Assembly: GCA_010909165.1 (NCBI GenBank)
Contig: VJWM01000182.1
Coordinates: forward strand, 372,001-436,000
Length of the DNA stretch: 64,000 bases
Reading direction: 5' to 3'
From: Anthoceros angustus
Lineage: Eukaryota > Streptophyta > Anthocerotopsida > Anthocerotales > Anthocerotaceae
The position numbers were made by a program, and so were the translations under genes. Of the stretch, positions 10,605 through 22,657 are shown one piece after another (within the stretch, counting starts at the first letter, position 1; each line of letters begins with the position of its first letter). The notes under the pieces were generated by a model, which was given only the letters and a program-made list of their open reading frames with translations, made no database searches and had not been told where the DNA came from.

Positions 10605-13030
10605 ATGAACACAATGGGTCGACATCATGAATTTATTATGTTTTGCACCATGTCGGCAATAAAGGCATTAATCGTTGCAACGTTTGTCGCCCTTTTGCTC
10701 ACTCTAGAACTTTGTCGGAGAAACGTGTATGGCTCTACTACAATGCATGTACATTTTGACAGTACGCTATCCATATCGATCTTTAATGTTATGGATTACG
10801 GCGCGGTTGGCAATGGAGTGTCCGACGACACTCACGTAAGTTGTACTTTGTCTCAAACTTTTTTTTGTAAAATGAATATTTTATTCTGTAAGGCTCATGT
10901 TATGTGGGTCCAAAGGGCATATCACATCGTATTGAAGTCCATAGATTGTGGCTGATGCTGTCTCTGGAAGTCACAGAAGAAGCCTATTAACATGGGAGTA
11001 CTTGTGATGGTGTAGGCATTCTTAAGTGCATGGCAAGCTGCTTGCGCGTGTGAGTGCAATGCTTCAGTGATTATCCCTGATGGAAAGTTTCTTGTTGGCC
11101 CTAATGTCATCCTGGATGGCTCAAAGTGTCAATCAAGCATCACTTTGCAGGTAATCAATTTTTTTTTTATCAATATGAGCAGAAATTAAATAACTATATG
11201 TATATATATGTGATTATGTTTTCAAATTTCAGGTCGATGGAACCCTTGTCGCTCCCGCAAATCCAGATGCCTGGAATGGCGATGCCGTAAATGCAAATAC
11301 ATGGATCAAAATCATTAAAATGGATTCTCTTGTGCTCACTGGAAGTGGCACCATCGATGGGAGTGGCCAAAATTGGTGGGCTCAATCTTGCAAAATCAAT
11401 CCAACTAATGTGAGACACTAATACCCTTTAATTCTATTTTGAAGTCCATCTAAATGAACTGGTACCTAATGCATCTAAAAAATTGCTTTTGACTTTGCAG
11501 CCATGCTTGAGAGCTCCGCGGGTAAGAATAATAATATTATTTATTATTTATTTTTTACCCATGTATAAAAAACTTAAATGTATTATTTCTTCATGAATTT
11601 TATATTTTTGAATTTGATCATAGTAGCATGAAGCTAACTTTGCTTCCTTGCCCGGTTAATATAATATGTTTCTTGCAGGCAATATTTATCACTAAAAGTT
11701 CAAATGTGTTGGTTAGCCATCTTACATTTTTGAACTCCCCGTCAATGCACTTGGACTTCAATTATTGTAGCAATGTGACGGCCACAAACCTTCAATTTTT
11801 AGCTCCTGAAAGCTCTCCAAACACAGATGGCATTCATCTGCAGGAGACTTCTAATGTCATCATCCAGAACTGCTCTATTCAAACAGGTTTTTAAGTTAGA
11901 ACTAAAATTTGATAACTCTGCATTTTATTTTTTGACAAATTTGTATGATATCGAAATGCAAATTATGCTGAATTCAAAGACTTGTGGCTCTTAGGGGATG
12001 ATTGCATCTCGATCCAAACTGGGTCGAACAATGTACAAATTCAAAATGTTAGTTGCGGGCCTGGGCATGGCATAAGGTAAGCTGAAAATTGGATGAACAT
12101 GATGGTGGGCATGAAGGTTCACATCGTTTAGTAATTAAAACTTATATGCTTTCACCTATATTCAACGTAGATTACTAATCAAATAAATACTAAAGTTGTC
12201 ACAGTCGTGAGCAATCATTGTCGAAACTCAATTGTGTAAAGCAATGTATTTGTTATATCAAATTATCCTAATGGGCCTTACATGCATATGCAGTATTGGT
12301 GGCTTGGGTAAGGACAACTCCTATGCCCAAGTTACCAATGTGGTCGTGCAGGATGTCAACATGTCAAGCTCCACCAATGGGCTTAGAATTAAGTCTTGGC
12401 AAGTGAGTGTCTCTTTCATGATATCCAGGCTGCTTCATTGATACTAGTTAGCTGATACTACTAATCTTTTACTAAAGAAAAAAACATTTAAAGTTGATTT
12501 TTACCATATATGTAAACTTGAGTAGAATATTTCAATCTTTCACTGGTTGCATGTGATGCTTGTAGGGAGGCTCTGGGTTGGTCAATAATGTATCATACTC
12601 CTCTGTGTACATGAATAATGTGACAAACCCGATCATTGTGGACCAATATTATTGCGACTCGAAGGTTCCTTGTACAAACCAGGTGCGGTATTGTGAATGA
12701 CTACTTTGCATATTTTTGCTACGTATGCACATTTTCTTATCCATCAAGCCAAAAAAAGGGGAACCCATCCCGTAAGAGAAATCTAACTTTACAACCTTGA
12801 AACAGTCATCGGCCGTGAAGATTACCAATGTGCGATACGAGAACATATGGGGAACATCCGCGACCCCAGTAGCCGTAAACATAATGTGCAGTGAGAATGT
12901 GTCCTGTGAAGGTATTGTATTGGATAATATTTACCTCACTCAGGATGCAAAACAATCTGCCTCTTCAATCTGCGAAAATGCTATGGGGTCATCAAAAGGT
13001 CAAGTTATACCCCCTAGTTGCTTAGACTAA
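10605..13030 (+). CDS. Polygalacturonase (GH28), complete, nine exons
   Basis: Exons 10605-10835, 11016-11150, 11233-11409, 11501-11521, 11679-11886, 11995-12076, 12294-12402, 12566-12682 and 12806-13030 give 434 residues. A hydrophobic segment near residues 21-37 acts as signal peptide or anchor. All GH28 motifs are present in order: NTDG (236-239), DDC (259-261), GHGIS (281-285) and RIKSWQ (316-321, the usual RIK motif). The catalytic aspartates and histidine are therefore intact, so it should cleave homogalacturonan in the wall or secretory path. Exon 4 is only 21 bases (PCLRAPR). Introns are AT-rich, unlike the GC-rich first PG gene at the left edge, and the two differ much in the N-terminal region. 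The start could also be a later in-frame Met before the hydrophobic segment. Confidence 0.93.
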
Positions 13031-13403
13031 TGAATAACATTTGTTTTTCCCTTTACATACGTAGAAATTAATATTTTCTAAATTTCTTCATGTACAATTT
13101 TTTGTGAAAGTGGTAAAAAAATATGAAGGAATTACATCGGATCATGTTGTGCCATGTATAGAGTACTTGGGCCACATCTTGGCACCTTAACCCTGGACCG
13201 GCATGTGAGATGTGCCGAGTTCGAGGATTGGTAGGAGAACATTCACCTTGGCATCCTATGTATGCTCGATTGGGATGGAAACCAGCCGTCCTCAACGACC
13301 GTTCGAGCTGAACTGTTTGCAGGAACTTGTATTCAAGCTCCAGTGTATTGAGAATGCGCCTGCTCCCTCTTGCATGGTTGAAGGGTTGAGGTTTACCTGA
13401 AAA

Positions 13404-13509
13404 TTGTTTCCGATTCTTCCAATGTTGAGCTTTGGGAGGTTTCAACCCTCCCTCCCAAAGCTTGAAGATTCAAAATGAGCCCAACATTGGAAGAATCTGA
13501 AAGAAACAA
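13404..13509. repeat. Imperfect inverted repeat able to form a hairpin
   Basis: Arms GATTCTTCCAATGTTG (about 13412-13427) and its complement (about 13481-13497) are perfect. An inner pair around AGCTTTGGGAGG (13428-13439) and CCTCCCAAAGCT (13451-13462) is also perfect, with an asymmetric bulge. It sits about 380 bases past the PG stop codon. It could be a small MITE or a microRNA-type precursor; sequence alone does not decide. Confidence 0.7.
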
Positions 13510-14315
13510 CTGTGAATCATCGAGAAATGTGGTACTAATACTAGAACCTTTTTTTTACGGAATTTGAGATTTTATGAAGAAAAGATGCGAAGCAAAAAAG
13601 TCCCCCAAAACGAAGACAAAGTTCCATCAGGCAACAGAGCGGAACAAAAGGGCCTATGCAAGGGCCGGAATGGCAAAGAGGCAACAGCAGAAACCATGAA
13701 AAACATGGGCGAACCTAGTGGAGTAGCGGCCAACTCAAGAATTTGTCCTTGGCTTACGAAATGGTCATCCAGAATGGCAAAAATTTGACCTTCAGACAGG
13801 ACATGGTCATGATGAGTGAAAAATATTTGTCATTGGGTCACGAATTGGTGATCCAAAATGGCAAAATTATGTCCTTGGACCACGAAATGCTCATCAACAT
13901 GGGAAATAATTGTCCTTGGATCACGATATGGTAATCCATAATGGGAAAAATTTGTCCTTGGCTCACGAAAATGTCTTCAAAACGGGCGGCCTATATATGG
14001 CAATCATGCATGTATGCCATACCTGCACAAATAGGTCTTGTGAACAATGTCCGAAGTTGCGCGTGGGAAAAACGGCATGTGAATGCCATATGTGCACAAA
14101 TAGGTTTTGTGGAAAAACTCCGAAGTTGGGCGCGGGGAAAACGGCATGAGAAGGCTATGAGCCAGCTGGCATGCCCTAGGACTTACGCCTTCCCCCTCCC
14201 CCTCTCACCCCTTTTCCGCTGTCACCACAAGGTTACCTGACCTCCCTTGTCGGCCATCGGCACTTAGCAGTTTCTCTTCCCTTTGTCGCGGTTAGCGATT
14301 GTGCAGGTGACTCGG

Positions 14316-14378
14316 TTTAGGGTTTAGGGTTTAGGGTTTAGGGTTTAGGGTTTAGGGTTTAGGGTTTAGGGTTTAGGG
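14316..14378 (+). repeat. Interstitial plant telomere repeat, nine perfect TTTAGGG units
   Basis: Nine uninterrupted copies of TTTAGGG lie inside the left arm of the foldback element. The right arm has a short unrelated stretch of about 17 bases at the matching spot (15478-15494), so the array is present in only one arm. Confidence 0.97.
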
Positions 14379-15659
14379 TTTGGGACGTTGACTTTGAAGA
14401 TTTGGTCAAGTCGCGCTTAAGCTCGCAACAAATCCCGACCGTCGTCACCGTGGATGTGATTTTCAAAAGGTCGGCTCGGAGCGAGGAGGAGGGGCCCATC
14501 AATTTGCTTGCGGTCGGAGAGGTCGGAAGCCGAGAAAATGGCCAAGAGCACGAGACTGGCCGGTACGGCAAGACAACGCTGGATGGAAGCACGAAGGATG
14601 GTCCTAAGACGCAAGTGGGCGCTGAAGAATGCGGATTCGACTGAAGTGGAGAGGGTGGATGGTCATCGTGTGGAGCAGGAGGCGGCGAGAGAGGTGCCGG
14701 GTGTTGGAGGGGAGCAACTTCCTACAGCAGTGGAGTTTGCTGCCGAAGAGGAGGATGATGCACATAGAAAGCAGCCGCAAGGGGAGTGGGTGTCTCTAAT
14801 AGGTGGGGAGCTAACGATGGAGCTATTTGTTACAGGAGAGAATCCAAAACTTTCAGAGGAGGAATCTGCCAGGGCCGTGACATCCGGAGGGGAGGAGGAA
14901 TTTAGCGTGAGTCCGGAGAAAGAGGACTGTGGTGATCGGGAGAAGCATGGTGGTGCTGCCCAAGAGGCCGACGGGATGTCACGGCCCTGGCAGATCCCTC
15001 CTCTGACAGCTTTGGATTCTCTCATGCAGCAAACAGCTCTAGCGTTAGCTCCCCACCTGTTGGAGACACCCACTCCCCTTGCGGCCGCTTTCTCTCAAGA
15101 TCGCCTCCTCTCCGTGACTCCTCACAGATAGTTGCTCCCCTGCACCTCTCGCCGCCTCGCCCACGCCATGAGCATCCACCCTCTCCACTTGATGGAATCG
15201 GCATTCTCCACGCGGCCGTGCCCACCTCACTTGCCGCTCACCATCTGCCGTGCTTCCATCCAACTGGGCCGCCGCCGTGCACCGCCAAGTCCCTTGCTCG
15301 GGCATTTTCCGGCCCAAGACTCTCCTAGCGATTGGCGCAAACGGCGATGGGCCCTCCTCTCCTCCTTCCGAGGCAGTGACATTTTGGGCACCGACATCGA
15401 TGGCACGAATTGGCGGGGTTTGTTGCAGGCTTAAGCGAATAGCTTCAGCCAAATCTTCAAAGTCAACGTCCCAAACCATGGTCGAGCAAGGCCAACCGAG
15501 TCACCTGCACAATCGCTAACAAAGTGAAGAGGAACTGCGAAGTGACGATGGCCGACAAGGGAGGTCAAGTAACCCTGTGGTGATGGGGGAAGAGGCGCGA
15601 GAGGGGAGGCGAGGGGCTCAAGTCCTAGGGCATGCCAGCTGGCTCATGTGCCATGCTCC

Positions 15660-15835
15660 AAGGACCATGCATGCCATTTCAAGGGCAATACCGACTTAGA
15701 ACCCGCCACTTGCGAATGTCCACCACACCTTTTTGTGCACATATGGCATGCCATTTCAAGGGCAATACCGACTTAGAACCCGCCACTTCGGCGAATGTCC
15801 ACCACACCTTTTTGTGCACATATGGCATACATGCA
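15660..15835. repeat. Direct repeat of about 80-90 bases, two copies
   Basis: The segment beginning ATGCCATTTCAAGGGCAATA and ending in CACCTTTTTGTGCACATATG occurs twice in a row within the right arm of the foldback element, and its beginning recurs at about 16238. The left arm lacks the duplication. Confidence 0.75.
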
Positions 15836-16230
15836 TGATTGGCATATATAGGCCTCCCATTTTGATGACATTTTCGTAAGCCAAGGACAAATTTAGCCCT
15901 TTATGGATTACCATATCGTGATCGAAGGACAATTATTTGTCATTGTTCATGCGCATTTCGTGGTCCAAGGACATGAAATTCCCATTTTGTATGGCCATTT
16001 CGTGACCCAAGGACAAATGTTTCTCATTCTTCATGACCATGTCTTGGCTGTAGGTCAAATTTTTGCCATTCTGGATGACCATTTCGTAAGCCAAGGACAA
16101 AATGTTTCCCATGATGGAGGATCATTTTGTGATCGAAGGACAATTATTTGCCATTGTTCATGAGCATTTCGTGATCCAAGGACATAATTTTGCCATATTG
16201 GATAGTTTTGCCATATCGGTAATGACCATA

Positions 16231-17400
16231 GATATGGCATGCCATTTCAAGGGCAATACCAGCTTAGAACCTGCCATGCTCCAAGGACCATGCATGTGTT
16301 GATTTGCTATATTTATGCTTTGCCCCGTTCTCGCATACCACACTGTCTACCGTTCCAGACCGCGATGCAACGATGTCCGCGACCACATTCCAAGTAACCC
16401 CGTGGTGACGGTAGGACGGTGGCCATGGGGTGTGAGGAGGGTGGAGGTGGTGGGGCGGGAGGTGGGGAGGGGAAGAGGAGAGAGGAGGGAGACTTCGTGG
16501 CATGCCATGCCACCTGGGTCCTTGCCTTGCCATGGCGCCTTCACTGCACGCTACTTCTTGTATGTGCAGAAACCCTTCCGTGTCCACGTATGCCATTCCT
16601 CCATGCATGCCATTTATAGTCCCCGATTTTTTATGCCCATTTCGTGACCCAAGGACAAGTGTTTGCAATTCGCTTTCTGAGTGGCCGATGACCAAGGAAG
16701 TGCCAGGCCATGACAAGGTCATGGCCATCTAACAACCTGCCATGAATCAAGGACAATGGCTCCCTTTCTCTCGAATAAAATTGTCCCCTCCACCATGGTC
16801 CAAGAAAGGTGTGTGCAAGCCATTAGAATATTTGAAAACCCATGGCATGGAAGCATCCTTATACTATACACATGTGGTCTATGGTGATAAATGTACTATA
16901 TTATTCTAAGTGCTATACGGGCGTATTCAATTTCATATAAAATAAGTTTGTATATTACGCATATTACATACGTACAGTGGTCTGTACATATTCATGGTAC
17001 GATACTTTGTATTTACTATACGTGTAAATAGTGACGGCCCTTTATACCCCTACTTTATAGCATGTCGGCTTGCGGTTTGTCCTTCCCACGTCACCAATAG
17101 CCATCGGCTTCCTGCCATGGCGCCCAAGAAGATATTGTCCCCACCTATCACCTTATTGTGACGCATCACCGTGAGGTTATGCCCCTACAAGATTGTCAGT
17201 GGAGGAGATTTGGTATCGCGGCTTATGCTTTTCGCCTCCATGTAAGGCACTTCCTACTCCATCGTATGCACCTATAGGAAACTTCCACCCTCCCGTTCGA
17301 TTCGCAATTTTCTTATTCCCCTCCCGCTTACGTTCGGCCGAGGCAAGCTTTGCCACTTCCACCGCTTCCTCCTCTGCACACGCTGTACATACAAACCGAC
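16231..17400. other. Gene-free sequence between foldback element and CACTA relic
   Basis: Scattered further copies of the foldback subterminal motif occur near 16630-16760. The rest (16800-17100) is AT-rich with no coding signal. Confidence 0.45.
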
Positions 17401-17414
17401 ATGGCCATCATGAG

Positions 17415-20400
17415 TTATCCAAATAATGGGTCTCCACGAAAGCCGACCATTTTTCTTACCTTTCCTCCGCCCCTCCTCGCTTTTCCGCCTTCTTGCTGGA
17501 CATTTTCCTCTTCCGTCCTCCTTCTTGGCTGCAGCCTGCGCTCACTGCCCACCGCCGCCGCCTCTACTCCTCCTCCTGTTTTCCTCTTTTGGCCTCCACC
17601 CTTTATTGCAGGTGGCGTTGCCTCAACTGGGGCTCCACTATGCAGGTCCATACTCTCAGCATCCGAGGCTGCAAGATATGTGTCTAGCATGAAATTAGGC
17701 ACATCGTCCTCTTCAGCACCTGCCTCCTCTGCTGCGTCCATGTTATCTGCAGCGTCCCCCCCACGTCCTGTCCCCCCCCCTGGCCTCCATCTGTACATTG
17801 GCCTTTGCCGATATCAAAGGCACCTGCATGATGCCCTCTTAGTCCTCCTTCATTCTCTCTCCCCCTCGACATCTGCCTCATGCTAGTTACGCGCCTTTTT
17901 GCCCCTGCCCCGACCATGGCTGCTGCTGGGTGATCCACTGTTGTCCGTCCTCCGCCACCCGCTCCTCCTAGTCCCCCATTGATTTTTTGGCTGTCCATAG
18001 TGCACACAAGTGTGTTTTCAGTTGCCCCCCTCCGTGCTCCACCACCCGACTCCTGCCCTCCACACTCCTTGTTCCTGCCCTCCATTGGCGTCGTCACTCC
18101 ATATGATCCCAACGGCCTCCACCCTCCGCATACATGGCCGTCACCTTGCGGCCTCGGGCACTCCTCCATATGTATTATATTGCCCAAATGGCGCAGCGCT
18201 CTCAATGCACCCATTACTGCATTTTACCACTAATCATCGTCTTCCACTGACCATTCCCACACGACACTTGGGTATTGGCACATTCTGCCATTGGATACTG
18301 TGCTTGTTTGTTTGAAAATAGTTTAATGCCCACTTGACATGCAGGTTCTGCCCCATCCGTGCAGCTACGCAATCGACATGCCACAAGCTATGTGCCACCG
18401 CGCATGGGTTCCTCCTCCTCCATCCCTCGCCGAGTAGGCGGCCAGGCCCACCCTGTTTCCATCCTTTGTCTCGGATGCATCATGCCTTGAGTTACTGCGA
18501 TGGCCACACAAATGGACCATCGATGGAGTGCACCACACGGAAACCTTCTCGGTATTCACAAGGTCAAACCGGTGTCGACTTCATGATGGCCTTGTCCCTC
18601 TGGCCGACACTCGTACCATCAACCTTCAGCTGGATTATACTCCTCAGAAGCGCATCCATGATGTTGCTCTATGTGGCCGTAGAAGGCGCTCCTCTTGAGC
18701 TCCCGGCAGCCTGTCCCACCCATGATAAACTTTGCTTTTCACTATCTTTTGTGCTCCGCCGCTTGTCCGCCTCCATTGATACGAGGTGGCTGCCTTTGTT
18801 CCACATGTGACTATGTGCCAATGCTTGCAACGCAGGCCATCCATTATAGCCCTCACTTGTGGGTCATAGCGGATGCCTCCCAAGCGCTCACCGCCCTTCG
18901 CATGCACCCACCTCTTGCAAGTTCGTCGTTCTTCATGGGCACCGTACATCCTCACCTCTTCATTGTATATGTCCAAAAACGGCTGCATCACCTTCGTGTG
19001 ATACCAAGACATAAGTATGGGCCTGGCGCACCTCAACGGCATCCATTGTGTACACGCGACCGACACCTAACAGCTTTTCTCCCACACGGTCCTCGGGCCT
19101 CCATGATCCCACGTGACCATAGTAACGCCGGAGGAATGACATGCCGAAATGCATACTCTCCTCTCTCATATACCCCTCGCCTATCTTGGACTTTGTTTGC
19201 GCCGTCACTTCTGGATCCTAAGTATCTCTCCACCGGGTACATCCACCTAGGGTGCACGGGGCCCAATGCAACCACCTCGTCCACTAAATGTATTATGAGG
19301 TGGGTTGATATATCAAAGACCTTTGGAGGAATTGCTTTTCCAGAGCACATCACCCATGACCTCTTCTCGTTGTGCTTGAATTTCATGGCCGGTATTGTCC
19401 ATTGGCAAATCCATCTGTCTGATCGACCCAATTTCACAACCGCCTTGTACACCTCGGGTCTATGCACCCCGAAGGCGATGGGAAGATGATTTCCAGCATG
19501 ATGTGCGATCATGGCACTTCAAGCTTCACTTTGCCCCCTCTAATTTCGCTCCTATGTTAGACCCATAGCACATGGGCAGCTTTATGCTTAATTCTCTATG
19601 ACTTGACGAGGTCGTCTTTCGACAAAACGTAAGATGCCTCGGGGCAATGGCCATCCTCTCCTACCGGCCACAACCACCTTTTCCCTCCATTGGCTTCCAT
19701 GTCCATCCTTGATGCCAGGTCGTCTCGCTCTCCCGTCAAAGTGTGCCATATGGCCTCTGCATTGTTCTTTTCCATGTGCATGACATCCTTTGGCGCCAAC
19801 ACAAGTAGGTGACGCCAGTATGGCAGCACCCTAAACAGGGAAGACATCCGCCGAGTTCCAAAATTTCCTCGCTGACGGATCTCGGCTGGTGTCGCACCTT
19901 CTCTGCGTACCATATCTGTCACCACATCATCAAACGTTGGTGGCCTAGGTGGGGGATGGAGTTCCGCCCGTCCATCGTACCAGTCCATGTCTTTCCACCG
20001 TCCGCTATCACCTTCTGGTAACCACCTCATGTTGCCAACATAAATCTGTTTTTTTAACTGATGAGAATCGCTAGCGGGAATCCAGGTCCAGCCAGCAATC
20101 CACACACGCACGGGTCCCTTTCACTTGCAATCCAGTCAGGGTGCCCAACCTCGGTAGTCGGCAATGACGCTCAAACCGCCGCACCCTAAAATGCCTCCTA
20201 GGATCGCTCACCGATTGAAAAGTCTTCCATGTCCACCCCTCTCCACAGCTCTTCCAGTTCTTCTACCAGGGGCGCCATATAAACATCAAAATTTTTTACC
20301 ATGCCCGGTCTTCGTATCAGAGGCATGATGACATGGGCGTCCTTTGTGCTAGCCCAGGGAGGCATGTTGTGAACGAATAGCATAACTGGCCATATGGACG

Positions 20401-20908
20401 TGTTGATAGACCTCTGGCCAAACGGGTTGAAGCCGTCTGTGCATAATGCCAACCTCAAGTTGCGAGGTTCATCCCCGAACCCTTCAACTGCATCAAGTGC
20501 TCTCCATGCTGGGGTGTCTGCCATCATGGACATGTCCCCATTCTCGCTTTGCCTCCCGACATACCAAGTCATCATCTGTGCTATTTCCAGCATTCGGAAC
20601 ATGCGTTTCAATCGCGTCTTTAGAGGAAAATGCCAGAGGACCTTCCGGGGAACAGCGTCTCGCTCATCAAACCCTTCCTTGTACCACGGCTACATCAGGG
20701 CAATGGACGCTCACAGACTCACCGAATAGAATACAATCTTTTCACAAGCATGGATTTTCACGTATCTTGGCCCAAACATGTGCAACATCGACTTTGCCTC
20801 GCATATGTCCTTGACTTGTTTGGAAGGCAAAATATCCACACTTAAGAGCTTTAAAAGTGTCACGCCGACGCCACTAATGTCATACATGGTTTGCCACGAC
20901 AGCAACAA
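17415..20908 (-). pseudogene. CACTA (En/Spm) TNP2-type transposase relic, copy 1
   Basis: Minus-strand pieces in several frames follow the order of a TNP2 transposase. The N-terminal zone at 20908-20711 has YEAK-like CEAKSML and YVKIHACEKI. The core at 20611-20198 has SIWPVMLFVHNMPPW, then FDVYMAPLVEELEELWRGVD. Next come LTGLQVKGTRACVDC and an RVLPYWRHLLVLAPKDVMHME segment (20111-19596, quoted here only as a landmark). The DUF4218-like zone at 19512-19033 has STHLIIHLVDE and PRWMYPVERYLG. Charged C-terminal pieces reach about 17415. Frames shift repeatedly, so it is probably nonfunctional, although introns could explain some breaks. The 5' half is repeated downstream at 22658-23887. Confidence 0.88.
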
Positions 20909-21049
20909 CAGTATGGTGCTTAGCTTGCTTTCTTTCGATTGGACTTCCTCTTCAATGTGCTATAACGGCGCCGCCCGGCTGCAACATCCTCGACTCCATC
21001 CCCGCCACTACAACATCCGTGGCTTCCAAAGAACTCGCCCACTTGTGTA

Positions 21050-22240
21050 CTTGCATATCATCACCTCCCGGACCCTCGTCCATACTTTCGGCGTCGGAAC
21101 TACTAGTTTGGTCGGTAAGATGGCCACCGGTTCCCCGCCGACCCATCCGAGCCGTATCCGAATCCGTCTAGGGTGGGGAGACACAAGACGCCGCTTCTTC
21201 TATGTCCGCCGTGGCTCGCCGACCGCAAAAAAAACCATATTAAAGCTAGAATTGGAGTGCATTTGCTGGCCATTGATGCGAGAGAACTCAACCGCGGTGC
21301 TCGGAGTGGCAGAGGGGCACTTGAAATGTGTTGAATACGAGCTGCGAGCTCTCGACACGGCGGGGACAATACATGTACACCGTGACCGTGATTTCGTGGC
21401 ATCCTCCCTGTGGTCGTGATCCGTAGTCACGGCAACCACAAAGACAAAGATAGGTGGTACATCCGCATAACGCCACCGCCCCCACCGTGTACTATTATGA
21501 CTTCATGACCCATAAACACGCACACACGTAGGAGCTGGAATTTGCTTGCGAAACCATGGACTAAGCACAAATGCATCACCGATTATGGAGATCCGTTGTC
21601 CGTGATGACACCAGCTCGGAGGGTAAGTCGTCCACGTGTACGCCGGGCATATCATCACCTCCGGACCCTCGTCCATACTTTCGTCGTCGGAACTACTAGT
21701 TTGGTCGGTAAGATGGCCACCGGTTCCCCGTCGGACCATGAGCCGTATTTGAATCCGTCTAGGGTGGGGAGACACAAGGCGCCGCTCTTCTATGTCCGCC
21801 GTGGCTCGCCGACCGCAAAAAAAAACCATATTAAAGCTAGAATTGGAGTGCATTTGCTGGCCATTGATGCGAGAGAACTCAGCCAGCGGGTACAGGCGGT
21901 GGCGCAGTGCACTCTTGAAATGTGTTGAATCGAGCTGCGAGCTCTCGACCTGTGGCGGCGGGGACAATACATGTACGCATGCATTTCGTGGCATCCTCCC
22001 GGTCGTGATCCGGTAGTCACGGCAACCACAAAGACAAAGATAGGTGGTACATCCGTTTTCGAACGCCACCGCCCCCACCGTGTACTATTATGACTTCATG
22101 ACCCATAAACAGACCACACGTAGGGCTGGAATTTGCTTGCGAAACCATGGGCCAGGCACAAATGCATCACGATTATGGAGATCCGTTGTCCGTGATGACA
22201 CCAGCTCGGAGGGTAAGTCGTCCGTCGATCGGGGCAAAGC
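21050..22240. repeat. Tandem repeat of about 595 bases, two copies (first unit set)
   Basis: The landmark TACTAGTTTGGTCGGTAAGA occurs at about 21101 and 21699, and ATTTGCTTGCGAAACCATGG near 21540 and 22131. The spacing is near 595 bases. The same pair is present in the downstream 2.9-kb copy at about 23955-25150. Confidence 0.85.
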
Positions 22241-22657
22241 TACGCCAAGACGATGCACGCATCACACAGCAAAGACTGGGTCATGACAAGAACCTCGCGC
22301 CTCGGGACATCACCAATAGAATTTGCGACCGAGCCACCACCGCTTATAATCCCAACTCATTGGGGCCGGCGGAGCACGCTTGGTGGGTACGACATCGATG
22401 CACGCAATGTTCCCCGCACCGCCGCAAGCTAGCGGAGTGGATGGCCGGGCTCTATGTCATGCGCGTTAGCGGATTCCCAACGGGCAGAGCCTAAGCGTAG
22501 TGTAGGGGTGACATCCGCAATGGAAAGGGAGGATCCGCACCGACGAGCTAGGTTAGACGAACCGGTAGGAAATAGCAAGTGGACGGAAGGTCATTAATGC
22601 CCTTGGATCGGACCCCATACCACAACGACACGAGACAAAGTACGCCCCGGCCGCCAA

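Larger units (their letters stand above)
13741..16230. mobile_element. Foldback-type element with 1.1-kb inverted arms
   Basis: Bases about 13741-14885 and 14974-16100 are collinear inverted copies, separated by a loop of under 100 bases. Matching points include ATTTGTCCTTGGCTTACGAA (13740 region) with its complement near 16085, GGGACGTTGACTTTGAAGAT (14382) with its complement near 15450, and the TGCCAGGGCCGTGACATC arm ends flanking the loop. The outer arms contain degenerate direct repeats of about 50 bases with the core TGTCCTTGGnncACGAAATG; one extra block extends the right side to about 16230. Long open frames in both arms are mirror images and not evidence of a gene. Exact termini and target-site duplication were not found. 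Confidence 0.8.

Noticed and set aside
14508-15479. Long frames in the foldback element (207 codons plus strand, 144 codons minus strand)
   Set aside because: They are mirror images in the two arms and cross the loop, so they do not show selection for a protein; kept only as possible captured sequence.
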